A DNA stretch of 64,000 nucleotides, taken from assembly GCF_026626705.1 (NCBI RefSeq), contig NZ_JAPNKC010000001.1, forward strand, positions 3,534,001 through 3,598,000, read 5' to 3'. Position numbers and translations under genes: made by a program. The notes under the pieces are model-generated. The model was not told where the DNA came from. It saw only the letters and a list, made by a program, of their open reading frames with translations, and ran no database searches. This document shows, piece after piece, positions 49,809 to 61,108 of the stretch. Positions within the stretch are counted from its first letter, which is position 1; the number at the start of each line of letters is the position of its first letter. The stretch comes from Pyxidicoccus sp. MSG2 (GTDB lineage Bacteria > Myxococcota > Myxococcia > Myxococcales > Myxococcaceae).

Positions 49809-50273
49809 ATGCGAGCCGTGGTGCAGCGAGTGCTGGAGGCGTCGGTGACGGTGGAGGGCCAGCGCGTGAGTGAAATCGGCCCGGGCCTGCTCGTGCTGCT
49901 GGGCGTGGGCAAGGGCGACACCGAGGCGGACGTGGCGTGGATGGCGGAGAAGCTCGCCACCCTGCGCATCTTCGAGGACGCCGCCGGGAAGATGAACCTC
50001 TCCCTCGAGGACACCTCGAAGCAGCTCATTGTCGTCAGCCAGTTCACCCTCTACGGCAACGCCCAGAAGGGCCGGCGCCCCAGCTTCATCGACGCCATGG
50101 AGCCCACCGTCGCCAAGGCCCTCTACGAGCGCGCCTGCGAGTTGCTCCGCCAGCGCGGCCTCACCGTGGGCACCGGCGTCTTCGCCGCCGACATGAAGGT
50201 GGCGCTCGTCAACGACGGGCCCGTCACCATCCTCCTGGAGAGCCCCGGCCCCGCCGCACCGAAGCCCGCCTAG
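49809..50273 (+). CDS. dtd: D-aminoacyl-tRNA deacylase
   Basis: 154 residues. It removes D-amino acids, and glycine mischarged on tRNA-Ala. The start [15 protein letters not shown] and catalytic-site motifs SQFTLYG (about 78-84) and [11 protein letters not shown] (C-terminal) are diagnostic. It overlaps the convergent hypothetical gene by 4 bp. Confidence 0.96.
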   Translation: MRAVVQRVLEASVTVEGQRVSEIGPGLLVLLGVGKGDTEADVAWMAEKLATLRIFEDAAGKMNLSLEDTSKQLIVVSQFTLYGNAQKGRRPSFIDAMEPTVAKALYERACELLRQRGLTVGTGVFAADMKVALVNDGPVTILLESPGPAAPKPA

Positions 50274-51115
50274 ATTCGGACGCCGGAGCTCTTCGTCACC
50301 ATCGCGGCCAGGCCCTGCTTCGCCAGCGCGGCGTTCCTCACGTGCGCCGTGAGCGCACCCAATTCGCGCATCCAGTTGGCCGCGCGCGGCCCCAGCCCGG
50401 AGAAGGCCACCGTCAGGGGCGGCGGCAGGGCCACCTTCCCCATCCAGTAGGCCAGCACCTCGTCCTTCTCCGGCAGCGAGGACAGCTTCATCCGCTCCTG
50501 CTCTCGCGCGAGCAACCGCTCCAGCTTGCGCGGCAGGTTCACCTGCCAGTGCGCCACCATCCGCGACGGGCGCCAGGCCCAGTCCGCGAAGGCGAAGCGC
50601 CCGCCCGGGAAGTACTCCCCGCGCCCCTGGGTGCTGAAGACGCGGTCCGGGGGAAACTCCGGGAAGGGCTCCCACTGCCCCGCCAGCAGCGAGGCCAGCC
50701 CCATGTCGGCCATGGGCCGGAAGCGGATGCCGTCCCGCACCTCGCGCGCCCCGCGCGCGTCCCAGTACGGATAGCCCGGCTCCTCCAGCATCAGCGCCAG
50801 GTGCAGCGCCTCGTCCCAGACGTCCGCGTAGCCGGCCTGCACGCCGCCCACCTCCCAGCCCGCCGGGCCCTCCTGCCAGAGCAGGAAGATGAGCCGGTCC
50901 ATCAGCTCCGCCCAGGGCTCCGCGTCCACCCCGCCCAGGCCTCCGGGCACCGCCGTGGACAGCATGCGCTCGCAAAGCACGCGGGCCTGGGGGTCCCCCA
51001 GCCCGTCGAGCAGGGCCTCCAGCGCACCCGGAGCATCCGCCATGGCACGGGTGAGGAACGGCAGCACCTGCTCGTGGAAGAACCGATCGTTGATCGGCCT
51101 CAGGACGACGTCCAT
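50270..51115 (-). CDS. Hypothetical protein, unknown family
   Basis: 281 residues, soluble, rich in Trp and aromatic residues ([36 protein letters not shown]). No signal peptide, membrane helix or recognised catalytic motif. ATG 51115 is preceded by GGGGGGAG. It lies 22 bp after the ptsN-like gene and may be co-transcribed with it. It looks like a lineage-specific conserved protein. Confidence 0.75.
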   Translation of the reverse strand: MDVVLRPINDRFFHEQVLPFLTRAMADAPGALEALLDGLGDPQARVLCERMLSTAVPGGLGGVDAEPWAELMDRLIFLLWQEGPAGWEVGGVQAGYADVWDEALHLALMLEEPGYPYWDARGAREVRDGIRFRPMADMGLASLLAGQWEPFPEFPPDRVFSTQGRGEYFPGGRFAFADWAWRPSRMVAHWQVNLPRKLERLLAREQERMKLSSLPEKDEVLAYWMGKVALPPPLTVAFSGLGPRAANWMRELGALTAHVRNAALAKQGLAAMVTKSSGVRI

Positions 51116-51137
51116 GTTGCTCCCCCCGGAGAAAGCC

Positions 51138-51599
51138 TCAGGGCCGTGCGTCTTCCTGGATGATGAGGGCGTGGATGTCCGCGGCCGTGGGCGCCTCGAG
51201 GATGGCGGTCCGGAAGCGCGGGTTCTTGAAGAGCCGGGAGATGCGGGCCAGCGCCTTGAGGTGCACGCCCGCGCTGTTCTCCGGCGCCACCAGCGCGAAG
51301 AACAGGTGGGTGGGCCGCCCGTCGATGGCCTCGAAGTCCACCCCCGCGCGGGACACGCCGAAGGCGGCCTGGAGCTGGGCCATGCCCGGCAGCTTGCCGT
51401 GCGGAATGGCCACCCCCTCGCCAATGCCGGTGCTGCCCAGCTTCTCCCGCTCGCGCAGCACCTCCACCAGGCGGTCCGCGGGGAGCGCCGGGTGGGCGCG
51501 CACCAGCGTGGCGCTCAGCTCGCGCAACACCTCCGGCTTCGTCCGCGACTGCATGTCGGCGATGACGGCTTGGGGGCTGAGGAACTCGGCGATTCTCAC
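51138..51599 (-). CDS. ptsN: PTS EIIA-type protein, PtsN-like
   Basis: 153 residues from GTG 51599, chosen for a GGAG site five bases upstream and because the family is about 150 residues. The fold is EIIA of the fructose/nitrogen type, with the phospho-acceptor His in GEGVAIPHGKL (about 60-70). PtsN proteins take phosphate from the nitrogen PTS and regulate by binding partners. In proteobacteria ptsN sits in the rpoN-hpf cluster, exactly as here, although other genes have been inserted between. Confidence 0.88.
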   Translation of the reverse strand: MRIAEFLSPQAVIADMQSRTKPEVLRELSATLVRAHPALPADRLVEVLREREKLGSTGIGEGVAIPHGKLPGMAQLQAAFGVSRAGVDFEAIDGRPTHLFFALVAPENSAGVHLKALARISRLFKNPRFRTAILEAPTAADIHALIIQEDARP

Positions 51600-51832
51600 T
51601 GACGCTCCCGCGCTGGCGCTCCTGATGGCCGCAATTACTCCTCGCCCTTCCATAGCGCAAGGGTCGCCTGTCTTCCGGAGACCATCTGCGCCCACTGCGC
51701 ATCATGGCGGACGGGCCAAGGGAGCGCCACACGACGCGGCAGCCCTCCCGTACTGGGGGGCGATATGCGATTCACGGCGCGGCGTTTTTCGGAGCGAGTC
51801 CACCACGCACCACTGGACGCGAAGGAGCCGCC

Positions 51833-52465
51833 ATGAAACGCCTGCTGCTGTCGACCGCCACTGCCCTCTCCCTGCTCGGCACGGGCTGCGCCGCCACCTC
51901 GGGCGCCCATGCCTCCACCAGTAGCGTCGCCCTGGGTGACGCCTCCGGCGAGCCCCTGCGCATCGAAGGTCCGGCCATCACCGGTCCCCACTCGTCCCTC
52001 GTCATCGGGGAGGACGGCATGCGCGGCCGCTTCCGGACCCGGAACGTCTCCCTCAAGTGGGACTACCAGCAGATGACCGGCTCGGTAGGGGACCTCGCCA
52101 CCGACCTGCAGCTCGCGGAAGGGGACGACACCCGCGTCTGGGGCACCTTCGGTGGCCTCGCGGTGGACCTCACCGAGGACGGGACGTGGCTGCATGGCCG
52201 CGTGGGCGAGTGCGCCTACGCCCTCAAGCGCGAGGGGGACGGGTTCAAGGGCATGCGGGAGTGCGGCCAGGTGCTGGAGAAGGACATCGACGTATCCTTC
52301 CCCCAGGCGCTCGCCACCCGGCCGGTGGGCGAGCGGGCCGCGCTGATGACGCTGATGCTGGTGAACACCAAGGCGAAGCCCGTGGCGCCCCGGATGGGCA
52401 TCGCGCCCAGGGGCGGCGTCGAGCGCAACAACAAGTTCAGCGACTGCCGCTACGCCAGCTTCTGA
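51833..52465 (+). CDS. Putative lipoprotein, function unknown
   Basis: 210 residues. A signal peptide with lipobox LLGTGC puts Cys at about residue 19. GAAGGAG precedes the ATG. The mature region is beta-rich with repeated WGTFGG/TWLHGRVG-like turns and three or four Cys. It ends in CRYASF. Not recognised beyond that. It is divergent from ptsN with about 230 bp between starts, and followed by two hairpins. Confidence 0.8.
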   Translation: MKRLLLSTATALSLLGTGCAATSGAHASTSSVALGDASGEPLRIEGPAITGPHSSLVIGEDGMRGRFRTRNVSLKWDYQQMTGSVGDLATDLQLAEGDDTRVWGTFGGLAVDLTEDGTWLHGRVGECAYALKREGDGFKGMRECGQVLEKDIDVSFPQALATRPVGERAALMTLMLVNTKAKPVAPRMGIAPRGGVERNNKFSDCRYASF

Positions 52466-52539
52466 GGGGCCCCGCGACAGTCCGGCAGATATGCGCCCGA
52501 CGGGCGGGCGTTCTGCTGGGGGAAGGTTTTCGAGACATG

Positions 52540-52611
52540 CCCTGGCCACACACCGGGCCAGGGCTCGCGCGCTCCGTCACCTTGAGGGGGGTGACGGGGC
52601 GCGCTTTTTTT
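52540..52611 (+). terminator. Tandem hairpins ending in a strong intrinsic terminator
   Basis: The first stem is 8 bp (52540-52547 with 52556-52563). The second pairs GCGCGC/GCGCGC (52567-52572 with 52599-52604) and CCGTCACC/GGTGACGG, followed by seven Ts (52605-52611). It ends the lipoprotein transcript, opposite hpf. Confidence 0.92.
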
Positions 52612-52624
52612 CAAGCCCCGGGGC

Positions 52625-53305
52625 TCAGGTGCCCGTGGCGGCGGCGGGCGTCGCGGGCTCGTGGGGCTCGATGAGGCCGTACTGGCCATCCTTGCGCCGG
52701 TAGACGATGCACAGCGCATCCGACTCCACGTTGTGGAAGACGTAGAAGTCGTTGTTCATCAGGTTCATCTGCATCACCGCGTCATCCACCGACAGCGGCT
52801 TGACGGCCAGGTGGGTGGCCCGGACGACGCGCGCGGAGGGCGGCACGGAGTTCGTCGTCATGGGCGCCACGGAGGCCGGCCTCGGCTCGGGGGCCGCGCC
52901 CTGCGCCTCGTCGGTGTACGTGGCCACCTCGTCGGAGTCCGGAGGCATCTCGAACACCGCGTGACGGACCTTGAGGTGATTCACCAGGTCCTGCCGGTGG
53001 TGGACGCGCTCCTTGCCGTGATGCGTCTTCAGCTTGTCCCGGTAGCGCCGCAGCTGCCGCTCGATTTTGTCCATCGCCAGGTCGATGGACGCGTACATGT
53101 CGTCGCTCTTCTCACGCCCTCTCAAGACCCACGCGCCCGAATGGATGGTGATGTCCGCGTGGTGGAGGTGCCGCTCCAGCGAGAGCACCACGTGGGCTTC
53201 CCCGGCCCTGTCCAGCAATCGGTTCACCCGTTCGACCTTCTCTCGGGCGTACTCCTTGAGGGAATCCGACGTGCCGAATTGACGGAAGGTGATGTTGAAC
53301 TGCAT
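52625..53305 (-). CDS. hpf: Ribosome hibernation-promoting factor, long form
   Basis: 226 residues. The N-terminal HPF/YfiA domain (about 1-100: MQFNITFRQFGTSDSLKEYA, basic YRDKLKTHHGKE) binds the 30S decoding site. A linker follows, then the C-terminal dimerisation domain (about 165-215: DAVMQMNLMNNDFYVFHN, VVYRR-like strand) that joins two ribosomes into 100S dimers. AGGAGG lies 10 bases before the ATG. It is part of the rpoN-associated cluster. Confidence 0.95.
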   Translation of the reverse strand: MQFNITFRQFGTSDSLKEYAREKVERVNRLLDRAGEAHVVLSLERHLHHADITIHSGAWVLRGREKSDDMYASIDLAMDKIERQLRRYRDKLKTHHGKERVHHRQDLVNHLKVRHAVFEMPPDSDEVATYTDEAQGAAPEPRPASVAPMTTNSVPPSARVVRATHLAVKPLSVDDAVMQMNLMNNDFYVFHNVESDALCIVYRRKDGQYGLIEPHEPATPAAATGT

Positions 53306-53519
53306 GCGCGGCTGCCTCCTAGGGAGAGAGGGGAGCTCCGTGACAGATCAGAAACGGTCTGACCCCGCGAAAGCAACCCGCCCCCCCAGGTTCCCTCTTC
53401 CCGAGCGCACCGCGCGTCCGAGGCCGGACATCCGGAAGCAACCGGGCGTCGCTGGCCTCGGCCCGCATTGAGTCCCGGGCCCGCGAGCCTGCTAGACTCA
53501 CGCGCCGCGTCAGCTCGGA

Positions 53520-54305
53520 CTACTGGATGGTGACGACCCGCTCCTCCGAGTGGAACACCGCTCCGCTGCACGAGGCCACGCCCGCGCATTCCAGCACCGT
53601 GGCGCTCGCGCTCCCGCTCAGCGTCAGCAGGTGGTTGGCCACCGGCGTGCTCGCGGGGATGGTGAAGGTGACGAGCCCTCCGTCCTGCGTGGAGGGCACG
53701 GTGGCCGCGGCCGTGCCGCCCTCGCGCAACAGGGTGACGGTGACGGGGCCGGGGACTTCGTCGCTCGGCTGCCAGCGGTACGAGTAGGCCTGCCCGCGCG
53801 ACAACCGGTCCGCGGCGCCAGCGCCCTCGAAGGAGAAGGTGCGCTTGGCCTTGCCGTTGTCGAGGACGAGGGACACGGTGCCGCTGCCGTCCTGGATGAC
53901 GAAGCGGGCGTCCTCGACGGGCTGCTGCGCCCAGACGTTGGGGTCCACGTCGAGGAAGGCGCGGGTGGGCTCGCACACGTCCCGGCCCGCGGTGCCGTTG
54001 ATGCCCCCGAGCTCCAGCGTCATCGGCTGGCCGTTGAAGGTGGCCGTGGCGCCGTCATTCAGGCGGGTGCAGCGCTCACCGCCGGCCAGGGAGAAGTCGA
54101 GCGTGACGCGGTGGGCGCCGGGCGGCTCCACGCCCTCGAAGACGTCCACGTCGCTGATGGCCCAGGTGAGCGTGCGGTCCGCCAGCCCGGTGAGGGAGAG
54201 CGTCTCGGATTCGGCGTCGTCACCGCAGCCCGTCAGCAGGCCGACCGTCACGAGCGAGCCCACGACGGTGACGGCCGCACGACGAAGAGAGGAGAGGAGG
54301 TGCAT
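53520..54305 (-). CDS. Putative lipoprotein, function unknown
   Basis: 261 residues with a signal peptide and lipobox VGLLTGC (Cys about 27). The mature part is beta-rich, with Ig-like sections and six further Cys in likely disulphide pairs. No known family. The protein sits between hpf and a GNAT gene in the rpoN cluster and has no obvious link to it. Confidence 0.8.
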   Translation of the reverse strand: MHLLSSLRRAAVTVVGSLVTVGLLTGCGDDAESETLSLTGLADRTLTWAISDVDVFEGVEPPGAHRVTLDFSLAGGERCTRLNDGATATFNGQPMTLELGGINGTAGRDVCEPTRAFLDVDPNVWAQQPVEDARFVIQDGSGTVSLVLDNGKAKRTFSFEGAGAADRLSRGQAYSYRWQPSDEVPGPVTVTLLREGGTAAATVPSTQDGGLVTFTIPASTPVANHLLTLSGSASATVLECAGVASCSGAVFHSEERVVTIQ

Positions 54306-54371
54306 ACGTGCCGCACCCTATACCCACCGGGCCCCGGAACCGGGAGCGAACGGCGGGGCAGGTGTCCGGTT

Positions 54372-55007
54372 TCAGCGGGCGAGGAAGCCCTCCAGGCGGG
54401 CCTTCACCTCGGGCCACTCGGTGTCGATGACGCTGTAGTACGCGCTGTCGCGCACGAAGCCGCCCCGCACCAGCATGTGGTTGCGGAGGATGCCCTCGAA
54501 CTTCGCGCCCATCCGTTCAATGGCCGCGCGGGAGCGCACGTTGCGCCGGTCCGTCTTGAGCTGGACACGCATGCACCCGAGCGTCTCGAAGGCGTGGCGC
54601 AGCAGCAGGTATTTGCACTCGGTGTTGATGCGCGTGCGCCAGACGCGGCGGGCCAGCCACGTGAAGCCAATCTCCAGCGTCCGGTTGTCGCGCTGGATGT
54701 CCAGGTAGCGCGTGCTGCCCACCGGCTGGCCCGTCTCGCGCTCCAGGATGACGAAGGCCTGGTCCGTGCCGCGCTCCGCCCCGGCGAGCGCGCCGGAGAT
54801 GAAGTCCTCCACGTCCGCCCGAGTGCTCAGCACGCGCGAGAACCAGGTGAAGATTTCGGGCTCGCACAGCGCCGCCAGCGCCGGCGCATGCTCCCGCCGC
54901 AGCGGCTCCAGTCGGACGGCCTGCCCCTCCAGGACGACGGGCGGGACGACGAGCGGCACGGGCTCGCGGCGGGGCGAGTCAGCGGAATCAGACGGGGAAA
55001 CGCTCAT
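54372..55007 (-). CDS. GNAT family acetyltransferase, RimJ/RimL-like
   Basis: 211 residues from ATG 55007; an in-frame ATG seven codons upstream is equally possible and neither has a clear ribosome-binding site. The fold matches RimJ/RimL-type transferases, with LEIGFTWLARRVW and the C-terminal NVRSRAAIERMGAKFEG segment. Family members acetylate ribosomal protein N-termini or small amines; the substrate is unknown. Confidence 0.87.
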   Translation of the reverse strand: MSVSPSDSADSPRREPVPLVVPPVVLEGQAVRLEPLRREHAPALAALCEPEIFTWFSRVLSTRADVEDFISGALAGAERGTDQAFVILERETGQPVGSTRYLDIQRDNRTLEIGFTWLARRVWRTRINTECKYLLLRHAFETLGCMRVQLKTDRRNVRSRAAIERMGAKFEGILRNHMLVRGGFVRDSAYYSVIDTEWPEVKARLEGFLAR

Positions 55008-55036
55008 GGCACGGCACTGTGCCGCCATGCGGGCAC

Positions 55037-55081
55037 GGTGACCAGGGACAGTCTCCCGAGGGGGAGGCCGTCACAGTCACC
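55037..55081 (-). terminator. Nested inverted repeat downstream of rpoN
   Basis: An outer GGTGAC/GTCACC pair (55037-55042 with 55076-55081) encloses a CTCCC/GGGAG stem (55053-55057 with 55062-55066). No T-run on the minus strand. Confidence 0.45.
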
Positions 55082-55109
55082 GGCCCGGACTTCGGAGCCT
55101 GTTCGAGGC

Positions 55110-56627
<1,518 letters not shown>

Positions 56628-56731
56628 GAGACGGGGCTCCCGAGTTGACTCAGTCCCTCACAATCTGGGACCACAATCAAAGACCGTGCCAACGTAACAA
56701 GATGCCCCGGGTTCGTCTAGTGGCGAAAAGG

Positions 56732-56747
56732 TGGTCCCTTGCTTGCA
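56732..56747 (+). promoter_or_regulatory. Weak sigma-54-like promoter pointing away from rpoN
   Basis: The plus strand reads TGG, then TTGCA with the required 10 bases between GG and GC, but the -24 box is TGGTCC rather than TGGCAC. It lies in a relatively AT-rich rpoN-lptB gap and would transcribe antisense to lptB. It may be fortuitous. Confidence 0.25.
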
Positions 56748-56874
56748 TAGTTCAAATTCTGCAAGGAAACCAACATGTTACACACACTCCGCGTGAGGCG
56801 CGGGTGTTCACCGGCCGACGCAAAAGCGAGGCCAACCCATCTTAGTCACTCGGTTGGCTGGTGGGGAGTCGTGT

Positions 56875-57615
56875 TCAGAGCGCCTGTTGCAGGCGGAAGC
56901 GCTCTCCCAGGTAGACGGCGCGCGCCTTGGGGGAGGCGGCAATCTGGGCGGGAGTGCCCTCTTCGAGAATCTGCCCCTGTGCGATGATGTACGCGCGGTC
57001 GCAGATGCCGAGGGTGTCCTGGACGTTGTGGTCGGTGATGAGGACGCCGAGGCCGCGCTCGCGCAGGAGGAAGATCTGCCGCTGGAGGTCGCCCACGTTG
57101 ATGGGGTCCACGCCGGCGAAGGGCTCGTCGAAGAGGATGAAGCGGGGCTGGGGAATCAGGCTGCGGGCAATCTCCGCGCGGCGGCGCTCGCCACCGGAGA
57201 GCGTCTCGCCCAGCGACTCGGCGACGTGCGAGAGGCCGAACTCCTCCATGAGGGCGTCGGCGCGCTGCTCGCGGGTGCGCTTGTCCAGGCCCTTCTGGAG
57301 CTCCAGCACGGACAGGAAGTTGTCGCGCACGGTGAGCTTGCGGAACACGGAGGCTTCCTGCGGCAGATAGCCCACGCCGCGGCGCGCGCGGCGGTGCATG
57401 GGCAGGTGGGTGAGGTCCTCGTCGCCCACGCGCACGCGGCCGGCGTCGGGCGTCACCAGGCCCACCACCATGTTGAAGCTCGTCGTCTTGCCGGCGCCAT
57501 TGGGGCCCAGCAGGCCCACGACTTCTCCGGGCGCGACGGTGAAGGACACGCCCCCCACCACCTTGCGCTTGCGGTAGGTCTTCTCCAGGCCTTCAGCGGA
57601 AAGCTTCGCGCTCAC
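56875..57615 (-). CDS. lptB: Lipopolysaccharide export ABC ATPase
   Basis: 246 residues, standard LptB. Walker [10 protein letters not shown], signature [15 protein letters not shown] and Walker [14 protein letters not shown] are present, as is the Q-loop [11 protein letters not shown]. It powers LPS extraction with LptFG, which is not in the window. GTG 57615 overlaps the lptA stop, so translation is coupled. rpoN lies directly downstream. Confidence 0.96.
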   Translation of the reverse strand: MSAKLSAEGLEKTYRKRKVVGGVSFTVAPGEVVGLLGPNGAGKTTSFNMVVGLVTPDAGRVRVGDEDLTHLPMHRRARRGVGYLPQEASVFRKLTVRDNFLSVLELQKGLDKRTREQRADALMEEFGLSHVAESLGETLSGGERRRAEIARSLIPQPRFILFDEPFAGVDPINVGDLQRQIFLLRERGLGVLITDHNVQDTLGICDRAYIIAQGQILEEGTPAQIAASPKARAVYLGERFRLQQAL

Positions 57616-58229
57616 TTCGCCGTGCCTCCCTGCGCCGCGGGCGGCGCGGCCGGTGCTGGTGCCGCCGGTGACGGGCGGGCGGGAGTGCCAGCGCCCTTCC
57701 GCCGGGGCGGCGTGGGGGCCGTCGAGGGCGGCGGCTCGAAGATGATGACGGCGTTCTCCACTTCGAGCCGTTCGCTACCCAGCGTGAGGCGAACCTTCGT
57801 CCCCCGCATGTACGTGGTCCCCTGCCGGGCCTCCGGGGAGCCCGTCACCACGAGCGCACCGCTGGCCACGTCGTACTCGGCGCGCTCGCCGCGGGCCATG
57901 CGGTCGCCGTCCTCGGCCTGCACGCCGCCGGTGCACACCACGCGCGTCACCACGCGGGGCTGGGTGTAGTAGGCAATCATGCGGTCGCAGCGCAGGTTCA
58001 TCGTCCGGTGCGTCGCCTTCACGTTGCCCGTCAGGGTCGCCTGGGTGCGCTCGCCCTCGATGCGGTCGGCCGAAATCTGCACCGGCTCCTTCAGGTTCGT
58101 CGGCGCCAGCGAGCTGCCCGGGCGCGAGCCCGCGTCGGCGGCGGGCGGCACTCCCCCGTCGACGGGAGCCGCCGCGGCGGCGGGCACCGGTTGGGCGACG
58201 AAGAAGGCCATCACGAGGAACTCAATCAC
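57612..58229 (-). CDS. lptA: LPS periplasmic bridge protein LptA (OstA-like)
   Basis: 205 residues. A signal peptide (about 1-20) precedes an OstA/LptA beta-jellyroll (about 45-165: [56 protein letters not shown]), which polymerises into the inter-membrane bridge. A Pro/Ala-rich tail of about 40 residues is an addition. GTG 58229 overlaps the lptC stop. Confidence 0.92.
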   Translation of the reverse strand: MIEFLVMAFFVAQPVPAAAAAPVDGGVPPAADAGSRPGSSLAPTNLKEPVQISADRIEGERTQATLTGNVKATHRTMNLRCDRMIAYYTQPRVVTRVVCTGGVQAEDGDRMARGERAEYDVASGALVVTGSPEARQGTTYMRGTKVRLTLGSERLEVENAVIIFEPPPSTAPTPPRRKGAGTPARPSPAAPAPAAPPAAQGGTAK

Positions 58230-58774
58230 TCTGCCGCTCCCAGCACGGTTTCCACCGAGCCATCGAAGATGAACGTCTCGTCCTGCGTGGACAGCTCGAA
58301 GCGGTCCGAGCGCAGCCGGTAGTCCGGCCCCTTCACCGTCACGCCCTCGTTTCCTCGCGCCTGCCCGGTGGTGGCGTCGTACGTCAACCGGGGCGTCTCC
58401 ACCACCATGCCCTCCCCCGTGCGGATGACGACGCCGCCGGAGGCCACCAACTGCTTGGACGCGAGGTTGCCTTCCATATTCGGGGCGCGCACCACCATGC
58501 CCCCCGAGGTGCCGGCCGGGCCCTTCACCGCACCCTGCCCCGGGGGCACCTTCAGCACCGCATTCGTCCCCTGCACGTCGCCGCCGGCCCGCTGGTACGT
58601 GAGCCGCTCGGCGGTGCCGGACAGGGTGAGCTGCTCGCCCTGGTAGGACTCCAGGCGCGCGCCGTGGAGCACCACCTGGGGTGGAGGCTGCTCCTGGGGC
58701 CCTTCCTCGCGGGGACGGGGCGTGCAGGCGGCGAGCATCAGGACGGCGAGGCTGGCGGCGGGCAGACGCGGCAC
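58226..58774 (-). CDS. lptC: LptC-like lipoprotein, LPS export
   Basis: 182 residues. The signal peptide ends in LMLAAC, a lipobox, whereas E. coli LptC keeps a transmembrane anchor. The rest is the LptC/OstA-like beta-jellyroll (GARLESYQGEQLTLSGTAERLTY, ASKQLVASGGVVIRTGEGMVVETPRLTY in part). Order and coupling lptC-lptA-lptB support the call. Confidence 0.88.
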   Translation of the reverse strand: MPRLPAASLAVLMLAACTPRPREEGPQEQPPPQVVLHGARLESYQGEQLTLSGTAERLTYQRAGGDVQGTNAVLKVPPGQGAVKGPAGTSGGMVVRAPNMEGNLASKQLVASGGVVIRTGEGMVVETPRLTYDATTGQARGNEGVTVKGPDYRLRSDRFELSTQDETFIFDGSVETVLGAAE

Positions 58775-58787
58775 GGGCCCCTCCTTA

Positions 58788-59741
58788 TCACCGGGCCGGG
58801 GCCGGCGCCGCCTCGGGAAGCGGCGAAGGTGCGGCGGGGGACGGACGCGTCTTCCAGCGCTGGTGCATCCACACCCACTGTTCGGGCGTGCGGCGGATGG
58901 CGGCCTCGATTCTCGCGGACAGCGCCGCGGTCAGCTCGAGGGCCGCGGTCTCGCGGTCGTCAGCCTGGGGCACCGGCACCTCTTCCATGGACAGGCGGTA
59001 CCCACCCTCCACGCGGTGGCAGAAGCCCGTCACCACCGCGGCGCCGGTGCGGATGGCGAGGTCCGCCGCCGCGCGGGGCGTGGCCGCCAGTTGTCCGAAG
59101 AAGGGCACGAAGAGCGACTGCACCCGCGTGTCCTGGTCGATGAGGATGCCGAGGATTTCGCCACTGCGCAGCGCGCGCAGCATGGCCCGCGCCGCGCCCT
59201 CCTGGCCGCGCCAGATGCTCCGCACGCCGCCGCGCTCGCGAAAGCGCCCCACCAGCTCCGTGAGCCGGGGGTCGGTCGTCTCCTTGGCGATGCTCTGGCT
59301 GGGGTAGCCCGCGCGCGCCACGCGGCGGGCGAGCAACTCCCAGTTGCCCACGTGCCCGGAGACGAAGACGACGCCGCGCCCTCGGGCCAGCGCCGTCTCC
59401 AATACGCGACGGTCCTCCTCCGGCCAGGCGACGAGGCGCTCCAGCCCCCGGTCCAGCGCGCCGGTGCAGGCCACCTCCAGGGCGGCGGCGCCCAGGTGGC
59501 GGAAGGCGGCGCGGGCCACGGCCTGCCGCTCCGCGTCGGACTTCTCCGGGAAGGCCACGGCCAGGGACTTCAGGGCCTTGCGCCGCTCACCGCCGGCCAG
59601 CGTGTAGGCCAGTGCCCCCAGACGTGCGCCCAGGGCCCGGGCGACGCCCAGGGGGAGGGGTTGAAGGAGCAACAGCACTCCGCGGATGAGCACGTAGCGG
59701 AGGAAACGTTTGAGGCGCTTTGCTAAGGGTGGACGCTCCAC
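58788..59741 (-). CDS. Lipid A acyltransferase, LpxL/HtrB family
   Basis: 317 residues. An N-terminal hydrophobic helix (about 14-35) anchors it to the inner membrane, and the HxxxxE-type motif GHVGNWE (about 128-134) is the catalytic signature of late lipid A acyltransferases. GTG 59741 is used; a GTG 16 codons in is a possible alternative. It lies 13 bp upstream of lptC, linking acylation with export. Only 17 bp separate its start from astB. Confidence 0.9.
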   Translation of the reverse strand: MERPPLAKRLKRFLRYVLIRGVLLLLQPLPLGVARALGARLGALAYTLAGGERRKALKSLAVAFPEKSDAERQAVARAAFRHLGAAALEVACTGALDRGLERLVAWPEEDRRVLETALARGRGVVFVSGHVGNWELLARRVARAGYPSQSIAKETTDPRLTELVGRFRERGGVRSIWRGQEGAARAMLRALRSGEILGILIDQDTRVQSLFVPFFGQLAATPRAAADLAIRTGAAVVTGFCHRVEGGYRLSMEEVPVPQADDRETAALELTAALSARIEAAIRRTPEQWVWMHQRWKTRPSPAAPSPLPEAAPAPAR

Positions 59742-59758
59742 GAGGCGTTCAATATCCC

Positions 59759-61081
59759 ATGCGCGAATACAACTTCGACGGGCTCGTCGGCCCCACCCAC
59801 AATTACGGCGGCCTCTCGCCCGGCAACCTGGCGTCGCAGAGCCACGTCGGAGAGCCGAGCCACCCCCGGGAGGCGGCGCTCCAGGGCCTGGAGAAGATGC
59901 GCTTCGTGTCCGGCCTGGGCGTGGGCCAGGCCGTGCTGCCGCCCCAGCCGCGCCCGTCCCTGCGCGCCCTGAGGGCGCTGGGCTTCACCGGCACCGACGA
60001 GGAAATCATCACCCGCGCTGCGCGCGAGGCGGAGCACCTGCTACGGCTGACCTCCAGCGCGTCCGCCATGTGGACGGCCAACGCGGCGACGATTGCGCCG
60101 AGCGCGGACACGGCGGACGGCCGCGTCCACCTGACGCCCGCCAACCTGTCGCAGATGTACCACCGCGCGATCGAGGCGGAGACGACGCACGCGGTGCTGC
60201 GCTCCATCTTCGCGGACGAGCGGTACTTCACCGTGCACCCGCCCCTGCCGGGCAGCGGCCACTTCGCGGACGAGGGCGCGGCCAACCACACGCGGCTGGC
60301 CACCCCGGGGCACCCCGGCATCCACCTGCTCGCCTGGGGCCGAAGCGCGTGGCAGGACGTGCAGGGGCCAAAGCGCTTCCCGGCGCGGCAGACGCTGGAG
60401 GCGAGCCAGGCGCTGGCGCGGCTCCACAAGCTGGACCCGAAGTCGGTGCTCTTCCCGCAGCAGCACCCGGCCGGCATCGACTCGGGCGCGTTCCACACGG
60501 ACGTGCTGGCGGTGGGCAACGAGCGCTTCCTGATGCTGCATGAATTGGCCTTCGTGGACCACCCGGGGCTGCTCCAGGTGCTGCGCGAGAAGCTGGGCCC
60601 GGACTTCCGCGCGGTGGTGGCCAGCAGCGCGGAATTGCCGCCGAAGGACGCGGTGAAGTCCTACCCGTTCAACTCGCAGGTGCTGACGCTGCCGGATGGC
60701 ACCATGGCGATTGTCGCGCCCATGGAGAGCCGCGAGACTCCCGCGGCGCGCCAGTTCCTGGAGCGCGTGGTGGCCGAGGACACCCCGGTGAAGGCCGTGC
60801 ACTACCTGGACGTGCGCCAGTCGATGAACAACGGCGGCGGCCCGGCCTGTCTGCGCCAGCGGGTGTGGCTGACGGACGCGGAGCGCAAGGCGGTGACCGC
60901 GGACGTCTTCTACACGCCCGCGCTGCACGACTCGCTGGCCGCCTGGGTGCGGCGCCACTACCGCGAGGTGCTGCGGCCCAAGGACCTCCAGGACCCGCAG
61001 CTGGTGCGCGAGACGATGAACGCGCTGGACGACCTGACGCGCCTGCTCAAGCTCGGCAGCGTCTACGACTTCCAGCGCTGA
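59759..61081 (+). CDS. astB: N-succinylarginine dihydrolase
   Basis: 440 residues. Step two of the arginine succinyltransferase pathway: succinylarginine to succinylornithine plus CO2 and ammonia. The N-terminus YNFDGLVGPTHNYGGLSPGN and C-terminal NNGGGPACLRQRV, holding the catalytic Cys, are diagnostic of this penta-fold family. ATG 59759 fits; an in-frame start 13 codons earlier is less likely. The other ast genes are not here. Confidence 0.96.
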   Translation: MREYNFDGLVGPTHNYGGLSPGNLASQSHVGEPSHPREAALQGLEKMRFVSGLGVGQAVLPPQPRPSLRALRALGFTGTDEEIITRAAREAEHLLRLTSSASAMWTANAATIAPSADTADGRVHLTPANLSQMYHRAIEAETTHAVLRSIFADERYFTVHPPLPGSGHFADEGAANHTRLATPGHPGIHLLAWGRSAWQDVQGPKRFPARQTLEASQALARLHKLDPKSVLFPQQHPAGIDSGAFHTDVLAVGNERFLMLHELAFVDHPGLLQVLREKLGPDFRAVVASSAELPPKDAVKSYPFNSQVLTLPDGTMAIVAPMESRETPAARQFLERVVAEDTPVKAVHYLDVRQSMNNGGGPACLRQRVWLTDAERKAVTADVFYTPALHDSLAAWVRRHYREVLRPKDLQDPQLVRETMNALDDLTRLLKLGSVYDFQR

Positions 61082-61108
61082 AATCCGGCTCCCCCGCTCC
61101 CCTGCCCT

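Noticed and set aside
56717..56775. tRNA-like words (GTTCGTCTAGTGG, GTTCAAATTC) between rpoN and lptB
   Set aside because: No acceptor or anticodon stem can be formed; only a 6-bp CCTTGC/GCAAGG hairpin is present.
56775..56987. 70-codon plus-strand frame after the weak sigma-54-like site
   Set aside because: It runs antisense into lptB, has Arg/Gly-rich shadow composition and no homology.
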